From positions 8,712,001-8,776,000 of the forward strand of contig NC_044009.1 in assembly GCF_900496995.4 (NCBI RefSeq): DNA of 64,000 nucleotides, written 5' to 3'. The translations under genes and the position numbers were made by a program. A model generated the notes under the pieces. That model ran no database searches. It had not been told where the DNA came from and saw nothing but the letters and a program-made list of their open reading frames with translations. This document shows, piece after piece, positions 42,496 to 55,744 of this stretch. Position 1 is the first letter of the stretch. Every line of letters begins with the position of its first letter. The DNA comes from Aquila chrysaetos chrysaetos. Lineage: Eukaryota; Chordata; Aves; Accipitriformes; Accipitridae.

Positions 42496-42719
42496 GCATT
42501 TGAGAAATGAAATCTTTCATTTAAATGGTTTTAAATGTCTTTTTGAATAGATTTAGCCCCATTTTTTAATAGGCTTGGAAGATAAAAAAATGCAAGGTTG
42601 GAGGGTGAACAGCAGCTGGTGGGGGTGGATGCGCTTGAGCAGCCAGAAAATGCCTTGCAAAGGCTGGATGCCCAGAAAAATGGTTGAAAATGGGCAAAAT
42701 GTATTGGTTTACTGGAAGA

Positions 42720-43200
42720 TTAATGCATAAAAGGAAATAATAAATAATAGGAAAATGAAAGACTGGAAAAGTAAAACGATGCAAAAGTAAAATAGTGCAA
42801 AAATAAACTAAAGCAAAAGTGAAAAGAACGGAATAATAATGCAAAAATGAACGAAGGAAAAAAAGCAAAAATGTAAATAATAAGATAAACAATAGAAAAA
42901 TAAACTGATGGAAAAATAAAACTGCTAAAATAAATAATAAAAAATACATGAATGTAAAAATAATGCAAGAAGAAAACTAATACAAAAATAAAAATAATAA
43001 AAGTAATAAATGAAATAATACAAAACCAAACTAATGCAAAACTGAAGTGATGCGATAAGAAACTAGTGCACAAATAAAAACGCAAAAATAGAAATGGTAG
43101 AATAAATTAAAACTTAAAAGAATGTAAACGTAAAATAACATAAAAGAATGCAAAAAAAAGAGCAAAAATAAAGAATGCAAAAATAAAATAAGACAGTAAT
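42720..43200. repeat. AT-rich degenerate minisatellite (ATGCAAAAATAAA)
   Basis: Roughly 13-16 base units with A-rich plus strand and recurring GCAAAAATAAA. It opens a Phe/Ile/Tyr-rich minus-strand frame resembling a membrane protein only by composition. Confidence 0.85.
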
Positions 43201-44199
43201 AAAACTAATAATATTTATTATTTTACTGTGGCCCCCCATCCACGTGGTCCCACAATGTCGCTCCGCCGGGAACACTGATTCTGGGGAGGGAATGACTTTG
43301 CGCTGGAGAGGATGAGGAGCGCTCACACCTCCTCCTCCTCCTCCTCTTCCTCCTCCTCCCCCAGCCCACCCTGCGGGGGGTTCCCGGCTGCTTTGTTCCC
43401 CCCCCCCTGCACCCTTAGCGGGGAACCGGAGTGGGGAACTGACTCGGCACAATGCACATCCCGCCTTCAATAGCACCGGGAGGGGTTTTTTTGGGGGTTT
43501 CCTGAATTAAATAAACACGTTTTTTTCCCACCTTTCTGGAATTTTCCTGACCCCGCGAACGCCCCCGTTTGTGGTTTATTTTATTATTTTTTATTTTGTT
43601 CTCTGGCTATTCCGGGAAGAGGAAAACAAACCACACAGGCAGAAAAAAAAAAAAAAAAAAAATCCCCAACCTCCTTGGACGTCAGGTGACAGCGGAGAAT
43701 AATATCCAAAAAATGTTAATGCCTGAAAAAACCGAAAGCCGTCGTGGATTAAAGCTCGTTAGAAAAGGCCTTTCCTAACGAGCACGGTGGTGGGATGCAG
43801 GAGGATGCAGCGGCTTCTGCATCCCTGCCCGCGTCACCACGGGGATGATGCTGGTGGGACCTTTGGTACCCACCGCCAGCGGGATGGTAAAGGTGCGGGG
43901 GGACATCCCAAAAATCCCTTAATCCATGGATCAGGCTCTCCTAAATTTTTGAAAATCATCCCCCCAAAAATCTGCCCCCCGTGGGATTTAAATGATGCTC
44001 CAAGGGCTCAGGGCCAGCACCACAGGTGTCAGGAGTCTGTCACGGTCTCAGCTCTGTTGCTCCAGGCCGGCCTCCCCTGTGCTGGGATATTTTTTTTCTC
44101 CATGTCTCTGTAGAAAAAAGGACTAAAAAAGTGGTTTTCTACAGGAAGGGTTTGAAACATTGAAATGCCTAGGTAGTTATTTATTAGTAGTATTTATTC

Positions 44200-44410
44200 A
44201 GTATAGTTATTCATTACATTTATTTTAGTCTTAGTTATAGAATTTTGTATTAATATTTAATGATATATAATTATTCTGTTCCATTATACTATATTATATT
44301 ATACTATACTATATTATACTATGCTATATTATATTATTATATAGTATAATATATTTATTAAATATTATATAATTATATTAATATATTAATATTATATTTC
44401 TATATTATGT
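44200..44410. repeat. (TATAC/TATAT)n AT-rich repeat
   Basis: TATATTATACTATACTATAT-type sequence; low complexity. Confidence 0.9.
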
Positions 44411-44414
44411 GTGT

Positions 44415-44625
44415 GTATATATATAACTTTGTGGCTTTCTAGTGCAAAAAAGTCCCTGAACCCCCCATGTATATATTTATCTATATAACTTTGCAGCTTC
44501 TTAGCGCAAAAATGTCCCTGACCCCCCCCCGTATATATTTATATATTTAATTTTGCAGCTTCCTAGTGCAGAAAAGACCCTGAAAACCCTCCATATATAT
44601 TTTTATAGATAATTTTGTGGCTGGC
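44415..44625. repeat. Three copies of a 65-70 bp repeat
   Basis: Each unit runs TATATATTTATCTATATAAC, TTTGCAGCTTCTTAGCGCAA, AAATGTCCCTGACCCCCC. Three copies with moderate divergence. Confidence 0.85.
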
Positions 44626-45549
44626 GTGTCTGAGCATCTCCGCCCGGCTCAGCCCCCTGCATCCTGGCATCCCGCCTGGGTACCAACCCTTGGCTCATCC
44701 CAAATCAGCATCCTCAGGGTTTTCCTCCAGAACGAAAACACCACCCAAGTACTTATACTGGGAATAAAACCCTTCCAGATGTTTCCTAGCATCCCAGATC
44801 CAGATGTTAATTAATTTTCGATGCTGGAAAACTACAATTTTTCCAAAATTTTGGACAACTTGATATTTTGGGCAAAATCTTCCATGCAGAATTATATTAC
44901 TTCTCCTTTTTTTTTTTTCTTCTTTCTCCCAAATTTGATTTCACACCTTCCCAGACTTCTTTGGAAATTAATTTTAGGGATTTGATGGGAAAATATATGA
45001 GCATTTTTCTGTCTATAAAAATCATGACTGCGATGTATTTTTGGTGGGACATGAATTTTTCGGCACAGCAATGCAGGGATTTATGGCATCACGTCGGATT
45101 TGGCGCCTCGATGGAAAATTACCGTCGGGCGAACAAAGAAATCTGGGATTTGGGAGCGGAAAAGGGAATAAACAGGCGGGCCAGGAAGCTGGGAGGAAAT
45201 CTTGGGCAGGGGAAGGGAAGGGAGAGAAAAGCTCGCGCCGTGGGGGGCAGTGAAAATAAACCCCCTGGCAGGGGCTGGGGCCGTGGGAAAGGGGGCGAGT
45301 GGCTTCTGCGCCCTGAAATCCCCCCCCCCTCCCCAAATTAGGATTATACGGCCAGGGTGGGATGGCGATGGGGGCAAAGCGTGTTTCCCGCGCACTGCAG
45401 GACGACCGATAGCTCTCTTCTTTGTCATCGCTGGGGTTTTTCAGGCTCGCACCCCTCCCCAGCACCCATATTTTTTTGGGGGGGGGGACACATTTTAGCC
45501 GGCAAAGGGGTGATTTCTCCTTCCCTGGGTTTATTCAGCCTCATATCTC

Positions 45550-45985
45550 TTTGCAAGCAGTAAGCGTGCAAGGGGAGCAAGTGTGCAAGGGAACAAGCAT
45601 TGCAGGGGACTGAGCTTGCAAAGGGAGTGGGTGTGCAAGGGGAGCAAGCACGGAATGGGAGCAAGCATGGAAGGGGAGCAAGCTTGAAATGGGAACAAGC
45701 ATGCAAGGGGAACAAGCTGGCAAAGGGAGCGAGCGTGCAAGGGGAGCAAGCATGCAAGGGAGCAAGTGTGCAAATGGAGCAAGCATGCAAGGGGATCAAG
45801 TGTGCAAAGCATTTAAGGGGAGCAAGCATGCAAGGGGAGCAAGCACGCAAAGGGAGCAAGCATGAACAGAAGCAAGCTCGCAAAGGGAGCAAACATGGAA
45901 AGTGTGCGAGGGGAGCAAGCACGCGAGGGGAGCAAGCATGCAAAGGGACAAACGTGCAAGGGGAGTGAGCGTGCAAGGGGAACAA
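45550..45985. repeat. Minisatellite, 17-bp unit (AAGCATGCAAGGGGAGC)
   Basis: About 25 copies with GCATGCAA as core; occasional 16-base units. Confidence 0.92.
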
Positions 45986-46740
45986 CCCCTTGCCGCACTT
46001 TCGGGGCTCTCCCGCAGCCGGCGGGCTTTGCTGCGCAGCCGAGCGCGGCGGGAGCTGGGCTTTGCAAAGCCAACACAGCCCGACCCGTCGCCCTGACCCT
46101 GCAGACGCAGCAGAAACGCCGCCAGAAGCTCCCACCCGCTTTTCCCCCCGGGGCTAAATATCACCAGGGGGCTGATATTTAATTTTTCTTTATTTTTGTC
46201 CTTGCTTTTTAGAAAATAAACTTTAAAAAAGACATTAAAAAAAAAAAAGTTGTTTCAAACCAGGCAAGCACCCAGCATTAGCACCCACGACCCCCATGCA
46301 CCTGGGGCTGGAAATCGTAATTTTTAAGGGTATTTTGGGTGCAAATTGCCTAAATTTGGCTCATAAACAAGCAGGTGGAATGCGGGTGACCCTGGGGGGG
46401 ACACAGGAGCCCCCCCGAACCAGTGGTTTGCTGCCAGTGAGCGTTTTCGGCGGCTGGAGGTGACTGTGACCCTGGGAAAAGGGCTTGACCACGATGCTGA
46501 TGCCTCATCCCGGGGGAATTTCTTCATCTGGGAGGATCAATCCAGCTCGAGAGCATCCCAAAAAATGGAAGATGGGGTCGGGGGAGGGGATGAAGAGCCC
46601 AGGAGAGGCAGGGAGGAGGCAGCTGCCTGCTCTCGGGCAAGATGGTGCCCATCACCCCGGTGTCAGGCCGCTACATGCCCAACCCTGCTGCCCTCTGCCC
46701 TTGTGCAAGAGCTTGGTATGAGGAAGAAACTCATTGTCCT

Positions 46741-46772
<32 letters not shown>

Positions 46773-46954
46773 CTCTTCCTTCTTCTCCCCACATCCTGGA
46801 AGAGGTGCCAGAGCCTTGCCGGGGCGTCACCCCCAAATCCAACCCTCACCCCATAGCAACCTGTCCTCAGGTGTCCCCACCACGGTCCATCTCAGTGGGG
46901 GGCCCTGCTCAAGCAATGCTCCAGAACATCCACCAGCGGTCACCCCATGGATGT

Positions 46955-47115
46955 GCTTGACCCCATGGAATGTCCTTCACCCCGTGAATGTCCTTCTCCC
47001 TGTGGATGTCCTTCCCTCCATGGATGCCCTTTACCCCATGGATGCTCTTCACCCCACAGATGTCCTTCACCCCACAGATGCCCTTCATCCCCCCAATGAC
47101 CTTCATCCCCCCATG
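46955..47115. repeat. Minisatellite, 24-bp unit
   Basis: About seven copies of CACCCCATGGATGTCCTT or close variants. The period is a multiple of three and gives a Met-Asp-Val-Leu shadow frame. Confidence 0.88.
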
Positions 47116-48074
47116 GACCCCACCAAGCCCACTGGGAAATGGCGCCTATTGATATCACGAGTTTCCCAGGTCTCAGCCTCTGCTTGCAGCCCGACGTGCT
47201 GGAGCAAAGCTCTGCTGCTCTCCGCAGCTGCCAGCCAGCAACAAGCCCCAATTATTACAACAGGAGGCAACAAGCCTTGGCCTGACCCCCCAAAAGAAAA
47301 ATTTTGGGGCTCCTGTGGATGGGCAGGTCCCTGCAGCTCCGGGATGGATCATTTTTGGGTGGGTGTTGCCAGTATTTGACCTTGGTTTTGGGAAGCGAGG
47401 GGTTGTTTTTTTTTTTTTTTTTTTGCTCCCCTTGCAAAAGACGAGCATCATTACTGGGGGGGTCCCTGGGCAAGGAGGTGATGGGGGGAGAGAATCTCTA
47501 AAATATTGACCCCCTCAATGAGCCAGGGAATGTGGAAAGGAGGTAAAAATAAATCAGAAATCCAGGGCAGGGCAGCGCAGGGTGTAATTCAAAAGCCGCA
47601 AGAATTTTGGAGGCTAAAAATTGAGGAAGGGATCAAAGTGGCTGCGTGGGAACCTTGCAAGCCCCAGCAGGATCCAAAGGTGACCTGGCTTTGACATCCT
47701 CAAAAATTTGGGTCTGTCCAACAGGCATCAATCTCCAACCTGGCATGCTCGGCTGACACCCCCCCCCTTGCCTCCAAAACTGAGGCTTGAAGCACCTAAA
47801 GGACCCCGATGGGGAGGTATTTTTGGACACCTGGCTTTTTCAGGATGCTCTGAGCATCCCCCAAACCCACTGGTGCATCTGCAGCCGGGCCGGTTTTCCG
47901 GCATGCTGGGACGTGCCAGGAAGCACTCACTTTTCCAGCATTTTCCTATCTCTCTCTTCGCTTATGCAAAGAATTTGGTGCTAAAAAAACAGCGCCAGGG
48001 GCTTTGCTCCTGCTCAATCCCACCCTCCCTGCGGGACGCAGTGGCGGTGCTGCCCGTGGGGTCTGGCTTTTGGG

Positions 48075-48415
48075 ATTGCATGGGAATTACATGGGATTGC
48101 ATGGGATTGCATCAGATTGCATGGGAATTGCATGGGATGATTGCATGGGATGATTGCATGGGATAATTGCATGGGATAATTGCATGGGATTGCATGGGAT
48201 TGTATGGGATTTCATTGGGTTATTGCATGGGATTGCATTGGGATTGCATGGGATAATTGCATGGGATTGTACTGGGTTGCATGAGATTTCATTGAGTCAT
48301 TGCATGGGATTGTATGGGATTGCATGGGATTGCATGGGATGATTGCATGGGATTGTATGGGATGATCACATGGGATTGCATGGGATTGCATGGGATTTAA
48401 GGGGATTTCATGGGA
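48075..48415. repeat. Minisatellite, 10-bp unit (TGCATGGGAT)
   Basis: About 33 units of TTGCATGGGA with inserted GATTGCA variants. Confidence 0.92.
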
Positions 48416-49567
48416 AGCAAAGCCTGAAAACAAGGAAAGACCTGCTTCTGCAGGTGCATGAAGGATTTGGGGGGATGCAGGATTAAGAAAAAGGGGGATA
48501 TTTTGCACCTGGGCACTTTGGGAGGGACTCTGGCCCTGTTTGCAGCCTTTCGGCAAATATTTGGGGCTTTGAAGTGGTCCCGTCGCATTTACAGCCCCTA
48601 GGAATGGGGAAGGAAAATCCAGCCTGGAAGATAGCGGAGCCGGTTTGGCTGTCGCGGACTTTCAGGTTCCCTCGGAGCCTCAAAATTGGATTGAAGATCA
48701 TTAAACCTTGCAAACTGCCCAGATAAGGTACAAAAAGCCTCTTGGCATCCCCTCCAGCCAAATCCAGCCAGGACAAACCCCCCAAAATTTTGGGATTTAA
48801 TGGCGAATGGTATTGATTCCCTTCCCTATGGCTGCAGCAACACCCTTTACGTTACCCCAACTTTTTGGGGGGTCTGAGCCCCCTGCTCCACCGCCTCCAC
48901 TTTCTTTTAATGAGCGGAGAATTTCCCTTTCCTTCTGCTTTTGTATTTAATCAGCCACTCGTTAAAACCCTGGGCTTTAATTACTCCAGACGAGGTGCAG
49001 CGGGGGCCACATTTCCAATTTCCTTTCTTTAATTCTTTTAATTGGGAGAAGCGAGGGGCTGGAGACCCAGCGCTGCAAGAAAATCAACCGAGGGGGGGTT
49101 TGGGGGGGCTATTTTCCATCCATTTTATCCAACAGCTCTGCAACACCCCCAAAAATAGGGAGAATATCCACAAATCCATGAGCAAAGGGGTTGCAAACTG
49201 CTTTATCTTGCCCATCGATGCTCAGGGCACGCGTTTGCTGACTCGTCACCTCTCCCAACCTGACGCAGCTAATAATAATAGAGATAATTTCTATCCAACC
49301 TTTTTACTCTTCATGATTTATAAAGCCTAAATAAAAATTTGAATAAATCCCAAAGCTGACGGAGACGGTTTTGGGGGAGGTTTTTTTCTGGAGGTGAGCC
49401 GGCGGCATGGCTTTTCTTCTTCTCCAACTTGGAAAGGAACGGGTCAAGTCATGAGTTTTGCAATCCGCCTCCTGAATTTTTGGGAGATGCTGAGTCATGA
49501 GTTTGGGGAATGGGGTTATTGAGAGGGCGGGTGAGTCTTTGTGAGATGGAGGGATGCTGGGAGCACC

Positions 49568-49735
49568 CCCAAAAAATCAAATTGCATCATCCTGGGAGGA
49601 TAATGGCCCCCAAAAAATCAAATTGCATCGTCTTGGGAGGGTGATGACCCCCCAAAAATCAAATTGCATCATGCTGGGAGGGTGATGGTCCACCAAAAAA
49701 TCAAATTGCATCATGCTGGGAGGGTGACGACCCCC
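49568..49735. repeat. Four copies of a 41-bp repeat
   Basis: AAATCAAATTGCATCATCCT plus GGGAGGATAATGGCCCCCA; AATTGCATC recurs at 49580, 49621, 49662 and 49704. Confidence 0.9.
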
Positions 49736-49811
49736 AAACCCCGTGCCCAGTGCTGCCAGCGTGGGAGAGCACAGGGCAGCAGGGTGATGCTCGCTGCCCG
49801 GAGGCAAGGGT

Positions 49812-49812
49812 G

Positions 49813-49843
<31 letters not shown>
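49812..49843. repeat. Poly-T run of about 32 bases
   Basis: An uninterrupted T tract following TTAA. It could be the poly-A tail of an old retroposed copy on the minus strand, but nothing recognisable adjoins it. Confidence 0.85.
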
Positions 49844-51487
49844 TGCTTCTGAGTTAGCAGAAACACGTTTGATGTACGGGACCGGCTTTAAAACATGCCC
49901 CTGCAAAACAGTTTTTATGACTGAAGAGCAAAGAAATACCTGACTAATTATTATTCAGCGAGTTAATTAGGTAATGGAGATTAATCCGTCTTCTTGCGGG
50001 GTGGTAATTGCCGAAGCGAGCTTGCTCCGACCTATTCCCAGTGCAGAAACTGGGCATTTCCCAGTCCAGTAAGGTGATGGGGGGAGTAAAGCCCATCTTG
50101 CCCATAGCTGGAGGGATTTTTAATGCAAGATACGAAGATTTTTAAGCTTTTTCTTTCCCTTTTTGGTGTTTCACGGCTTGGGATGCCAAAGCCGCCTGCA
50201 CCCAGCATCCGACGTGCTCCCCATGACTGCACGGGGAAAAAACCCACCCAGCTCTGGCCTTTTGCAGAGGGGGGGGGAAATTCTTCATTAAATTAATTAA
50301 TTAAAAATGAAATGGTGTCCCATGGCGCATCCTTAAAGCTCTTTAGACCTTCCTTCTCCATCTGAAGTGGGATGCATGGAGCGTCTCGCCCTGCGTCCCC
50401 TGGCTCGCTCTCCATCCCCCGGCCCACCCTTGCATTTAATATTGTGATGACGATGACGCTCCCCAGCCTCTAAAAGCACATTTATGTAACTCCCCTGTCC
50501 CCAAAACCTCTGAAAATCAGCCCCAAAATCCTCCTCCAGCCTCTTTGCAGGCTCCCCATGAATGACCGGCCACTGAAAGCCCATTTTGGGAATGCCAACA
50601 GGCAGAAGGATGCTTCCTCTGCACCAGCAGCTTGCAGGCTTTCAGAATGCCTTAAATTAGCAAAATTAGGCTATTTTGGGTGAAAAATCAGCATTTTTTG
50701 GTTGTGCCAAGCCCGGCAGGGAACACGGGCCAGGCAGACCTAAATTTGCTTGCAACGAAAGCCATCGCTCCAGGAGCAAACCCGCAATTTCTCTGGGTGC
50801 TGTGGGATGCTCAGTGTCCGGCTGCTGCAAAATCTCTCCCCCTGCCCCCCAAAACCCTGGAGAATTCCTAAATCTGGAGCAGTTTGGGGTGGATTCCCTC
50901 TGGGATGGCGATGCCGGGGAGGAGAGGATGCTTTTTTGCAGGGTGATGGGGTGCAGGGGGCTTTGCCGGCAGGAGTTTTCGAGCAGTTTTGCTCGCACAT
51001 CCCTTATCGCGGTGACCTTGAGCCAAGGTCGGTGGCCTTGGGGACGAGTCAGCCACCCAGCCTCGGAGCAGGCAAAAATGTCCTTATTCCGCCCTTTTTC
51101 TCCCCAGGTGGAGAAAAATCCCAGTGGTTGAACCCCCAAAACCCCCAAAATTCTCCCATAGCATTGTCCACACCATGGGAATGGGATGAAAAAAAAAACC
51201 TGGGTTAATAAAAAACTGAACAAAAAGGAGCATCCCTGCAAATTAAGACACAGGAACGGTCGTTATCCACTTCTTATCATTAATGATTAATTATTATCGT
51301 TAACAGCCACTCTCCTTTGGCTCCAGAAATAGCTCCCGAAGGGAAGAAAACTCCAGCAAATGGGAATTATTTAATCTCAGTGTTATGGGAAAGGGGTAAA
51401 AAATACCCCTTTTTCTGCAATTTTGGCTGTGTGAGGGCAGGTTGTGAAGTCCAAGGGGTTTTTATGGGCAGGGAAAAGCAGCACGAC

Positions 51488-51502
51488 ACACATATATATG
51501 TC

Positions 51503-51533
<31 letters not shown>

Positions 51534-51560
51534 ATGTATATGTGTGTGTGTATATATACT
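51488..51560. repeat. (TA)n(TG)n microsatellite
   Basis: ATATATATATATGTGTGTGTG and TATGTATATGTGTGTG repeats. Confidence 0.95.
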
Positions 51561-54179
51561 TATCTCCCCCTTTTTCTTTCTGCTTGGAGGAGGAAGAGGA
51601 ATCTGCTTGCATGAACATGCGAAGCTGAAGGGAAAATGGATTTTTTTTCCCCCCTCCCCTTCCCATGGTTTTCGGCTCCGTCGGCACGACACCTCCCAGC
51701 ACCGTGGCATGACTCACCCGGTTATTTTTAGCCCCGGCCTCTTTTCTCCCCATGTTTCCACGCACATCGGGTTGCCCTAAAAATGCAAACTAAGAGCTGA
51801 AATGCAAAATCAACTTTTGCAAGGCTTGGGACGAGGGGATCATTTTCCCCCTTTAATGGATAAACCAGAAATTTCCTTTGTTTTCCAATCCTTTCCATCT
51901 TTAAAGGGCAAAAAGCTACCAAACCCAGCGCAGTTTAGGACTAGAAAGTGGCTGCCCAGCCTGGAAAACTTTAAACGAGGCTCACTGCTTATGGTTTGGG
52001 ATAAATTAAATGACAATAATTGCTTTTATTGGGTTCTGCGATATTGCTTTCTTGGCTGCAGAGTATCTGTCTGTAACCCGAGGAGTGTAGGGTTTAATGC
52101 ACTTTAATCCCAGCCTAACAAGGAGAGGGGTTTAACTAGTCCTGGTTTAAAGACAAAAAGTGAAATCCAAGAGGATCCAGCTGTTAAATGCAAACCCTAT
52201 GGATGTTAAAGAGCTCGGATGTCTCCCAGGTTGGGGTGACGGGGCTGATGCTCCACTGCATCCCTTGGGCTGGACCAAGTGGTGCCAGGATGCAGCAGGA
52301 CCATCCCCTTGGATAAGGATGGAACCAAAAAACTCCCTCCGGAAGCAACGCAAAATCCCTCTGGAAAAGTCAACCGAAGCTATTTTAGGGCTGAAATTCC
52401 TGCAGAAGGTTGTGCCAGCATTGCCCAACCCAATTTTATTACAAATCCCAATTTCCTTATGGACTTTGCCCCCAATTTCATCACCCGGGCTGATGTCTTC
52501 CAGCTTCAGCCACTTCCGAACCCCATCCCGTCTACAACCCGCACCTTCAAAGAGCCTCATGCCAGCAAAACCGCCGCCGGTTGACCCAATTTGCCAAACA
52601 CCGCTGTACCAACGGGGTCACTGGGGTGCAGCGCCAGCCAGATGTTGACAGCTGCTTCCAGCTGTTCGGGGCCAGGGCTGTTGTGCAAGCAGCAATAGGA
52701 ATTACAAGGTCCGGTGGGTTAGGTTTTTTTTTTTCCATGATTTATTGGGGATGGGGAGAAATTGGGATGGTGGATCTCCAGAAATCCCATATTTGGGCAT
52801 TTTTGCCTGGATTTTAAAAGGAAAAAGCACCCTTTTGGCTCAGGGACTTATTTTAAAGCTCCTCAAGGCTCAAACGCATTGAAGGACGTTAGAAATATTA
52901 AAATAAATCCCCCCCCCCGAAGTGGATTAACTCCGACCCAAGGATGCTCGGTGTCAAAGTTCAAGCGCAGAAGTTTTCCCTAAATTTTTTAGGGATAATC
53001 CAAGATTTTTGGTTGCGGAGACGCCAATGTTATTGACTTCCAGGAAAGCCAAATTCCCTCCTTTGTGCCATCCGGTGATGCCGATTACCTGAAAACCGTC
53101 CCCGGAAAGGCTCTCCCAGCCCGGACTTTGCTGAAAAAAATAGGAGCCGCTGCCCAAACCGCTGCCCCCCTCCCCCAAATCCTGCGCGTCACCAGGACAC
53201 CCACGTCCCCGGTGTCCCCAAGGCTGGGGACAAGGGCAGGGATGGGAGAGGCCGCGAGGTAACGACCTCGTTAGATGACAACGGGATGTGGCACAGGGAA
53301 GGGATATAAAAGAGACTGGATTTCCTCGTTTGCAGGGAATTACGTTTTTCAGTAGAACTCCTGCCGGGTGTGCGGCGTGGGGAGGTGTGGGGGGGTGTGT
53401 GCGTGCAGGTGCGTGCGGGGGCGCGCGTGTGTGTGCCGCGCCGGTGAGTCAGAGCCGAGAGCTGCGGCGGGGAAGAGGGCGAGGATGGAGGGGCCGAGCC
53501 CATCCCCGTGGCCTCTGGCCTTGACACAGCCTGACTCCCTGAGCCCATCCCTGTGGCCTCTGGCCCCCCCCCCCCCCCCCCCCCCCCGTCCTTTGACCCT
53601 TAAAAAAAAAAAAAATCCCAATTTTCCCTTTTCTTCCCTCATTCCCATGTCCCCCCCCACCCTCCCCCAATTCCCCCAGGATATTATTTTAACCCTTTTT
53701 TCCCCGTTCAAAGGGCCGGCACTGACCAAATCTCCCCTAAATCCCTGTCCGGCTCATCGGCACCACCGGGGATTATCCCTCCTCCGGCCCTTTTCCCTTC
53801 CGTCAGCATTCCCGACCAACCGACTCCCGGCACTTTGGGGTTGGGGGGGTTCCCCTCCCCCAAATGCTGAATCAGCAAAAAAAAATCTACACCCCCCCCC
53901 CCATTCCCCATTTGGATTGAGCAAAAAAAGGGGAAAAAACCAACAGGGATTTGTTTTATCCCTTGGGATTGCTAAAATTTATATTTATTGGAGTTTAGAG
54001 GCGAGGATTCACCAAAAATGGCCAAATTTGGGGCAAAACTTTGCAGATTTAGGAAGAGAAAATGAATCGCTGGCTTGGATTTTTAGGCATTTTTGCCCAG
54101 TTTCTGCTTTTTGCATTGTTTTCACATTACATTTGCTCTCCCCCCCCCCCCCCCCCCAATTTTGGGGGACATTATCTTT

Positions 54180-54425
54180 GCGTTTTCCAACTTTGTTGCT
54201 TTTTTGCAAGTTTTTTTGCATCATTTTTGCATGTTTTGCAGTTTTTGTGTTATTTTTGCCTGATTTTTGCATTTTTCAACTTTTTTCATGATTTCTTTGC
54301 ATCATTTTTGCATGTTTTGTAGTTTTTTATTTTTGCATTTTTGCCTGATTTTTGCATTTTTTGGCATTTGTTGGAATTTTTGCAATTTCTTTGCAATTTT
54401 CTTTTGCCTTTGTTTTGCTTTTTGG
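54180..54425. repeat. T-rich degenerate repeat with TTTTTGCAT core
   Basis: Irregular 11-25 base units of TTTTTGCATGTTTTGCAG, ending in a long T run at 54429-54458. Confidence 0.85.
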
Positions 54426-54844
54426 GGGGCCCCTTTTTTTTTTTTTTTTTTTTTTTTTGCATTTTCTTTGGAAGAAAAACAATGCGAGGACTTGAATTTC
54501 CTGAATGGTTTTTATGATTTTAAGGATTTTGAATGATTTTTTTATATGGTTGAGGGGGGGGAAAGGGGGAAATTTTGGGGCCCGAGGGTGGACAAAGAGC
54601 TGCAGGCTCGTCCCCTCGTGGGACCCCCAGCATCACCTTTTGTGGCGTGGCGGTGGGACGCCGGCATGGGAGGAGCTGGCGGACGTGCACGCCGGCACAT
54701 CTACCCCAGAAACCCCTGCCCGGCTGGTTTTCCCTCTGGATTTTCAGCTGCGTGCACCCCAAAAATTCATTGCACCCTGGAAAAGGGGGAGAAGGGGTGC
54801 TCGGCTTGCTCCCACGCCAGCCCTGCGCTTCAGGAGGGGTTACA

Positions 54845-55545
54845 GTGGGTGCAGGGTTTTGCAACTGGCCCGGGGTTTTGCACCACGTGCAGGGTTTTGC
54901 ATCAGGTGCAGGTGTTTGCGCTGGGTCTGGGGTTTTGCATCAGGTGCAGGTTTTTGCACCAGGTCCAGGGTTTTGCACAGGCCGTGGGGTTTTGCACCGC
55001 ATGTGGGGTTTTGCACCAGGTGCAGGGTTTTTGCACCACGTGCGGTGTATTGCACAGGCCGCAGGGTATTGCACCAGGTGTGGGGTTTTGCATCAGGTGC
55101 AGGTTTTTGCACCACGTGCGGTGTATTGCACAGGCCGCAGGGTATTGCACTGGGCCCAGGGTTTTGCACAGGCTGCAGGGGTTTGCACTGCATCCGGGGT
55201 TTTGCATCAGATGCAGGTTTTTGCACCAAGCCCAGGGTATTGCACAGGCCACAGGGTATTGCACCAGGTGCAGGGTTTTGCACCAGGCCTGGGGTTTTGC
55301 ACAGGCCGCAGGGTTTTGCACTGCATGTGGGGTTTTGCACCAGGTGCGGGGTTTTTACACCACGTGCAGGGTATTGCACAGGCCACAGGGTGTTGCACCA
55401 GGTGCAGGGTTTTGTACTGCATGCGAGGTATCGCACCGGCCATGGTGTTTTGCACCAGGAGTAGGGTGTTGCACCGGGCCTGGGGTATTGCACCACATGC
55501 AGGGTTTTGCACCAGCCATGGGGTTTTGCACCAGGGCGATGCCGG
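54845..55545. repeat. Minisatellite, 19-bp unit (GGGTTTTGCACCAGGTGCA)
   Basis: About 36 tidy 19-base units. All frames stay open, giving Cys/Gly-rich shadow proteins of several hundred residues, including ones that look superficially like metal-binding repeats. Confidence 0.93.
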
Positions 55546-55744
55546 AGGAGGATGCTCGCTCGCGGCCGCCACTTTCCCTCGATGTTGGCGTTCCAGCGCC
55601 ATGCCCGGCAGTTGCTCAGCAGCGGGACTCTTGGATTTTGGGGGGATCGAGGCCAGCGGAGCCGGGACCCCCAGGGGTTGCACTTTGCAAAGGGGGTTGG
55701 TGCAAGGGGGGGCCGCACACCCGGCTGCACTGGGGGCCTTGCAG

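Noticed and set aside
42566-43085. Phe/Ile/Tyr-rich minus-strand frames that look like membrane proteins
   Set aside because: They arise from the A-rich GCAAAAATAAA repeat; hydrophobicity follows from T-rich codons only.
49812-49843. Retroposed gene ending in the poly-T run
   Set aside because: No coding similarity or target duplication is visible beside the tract.
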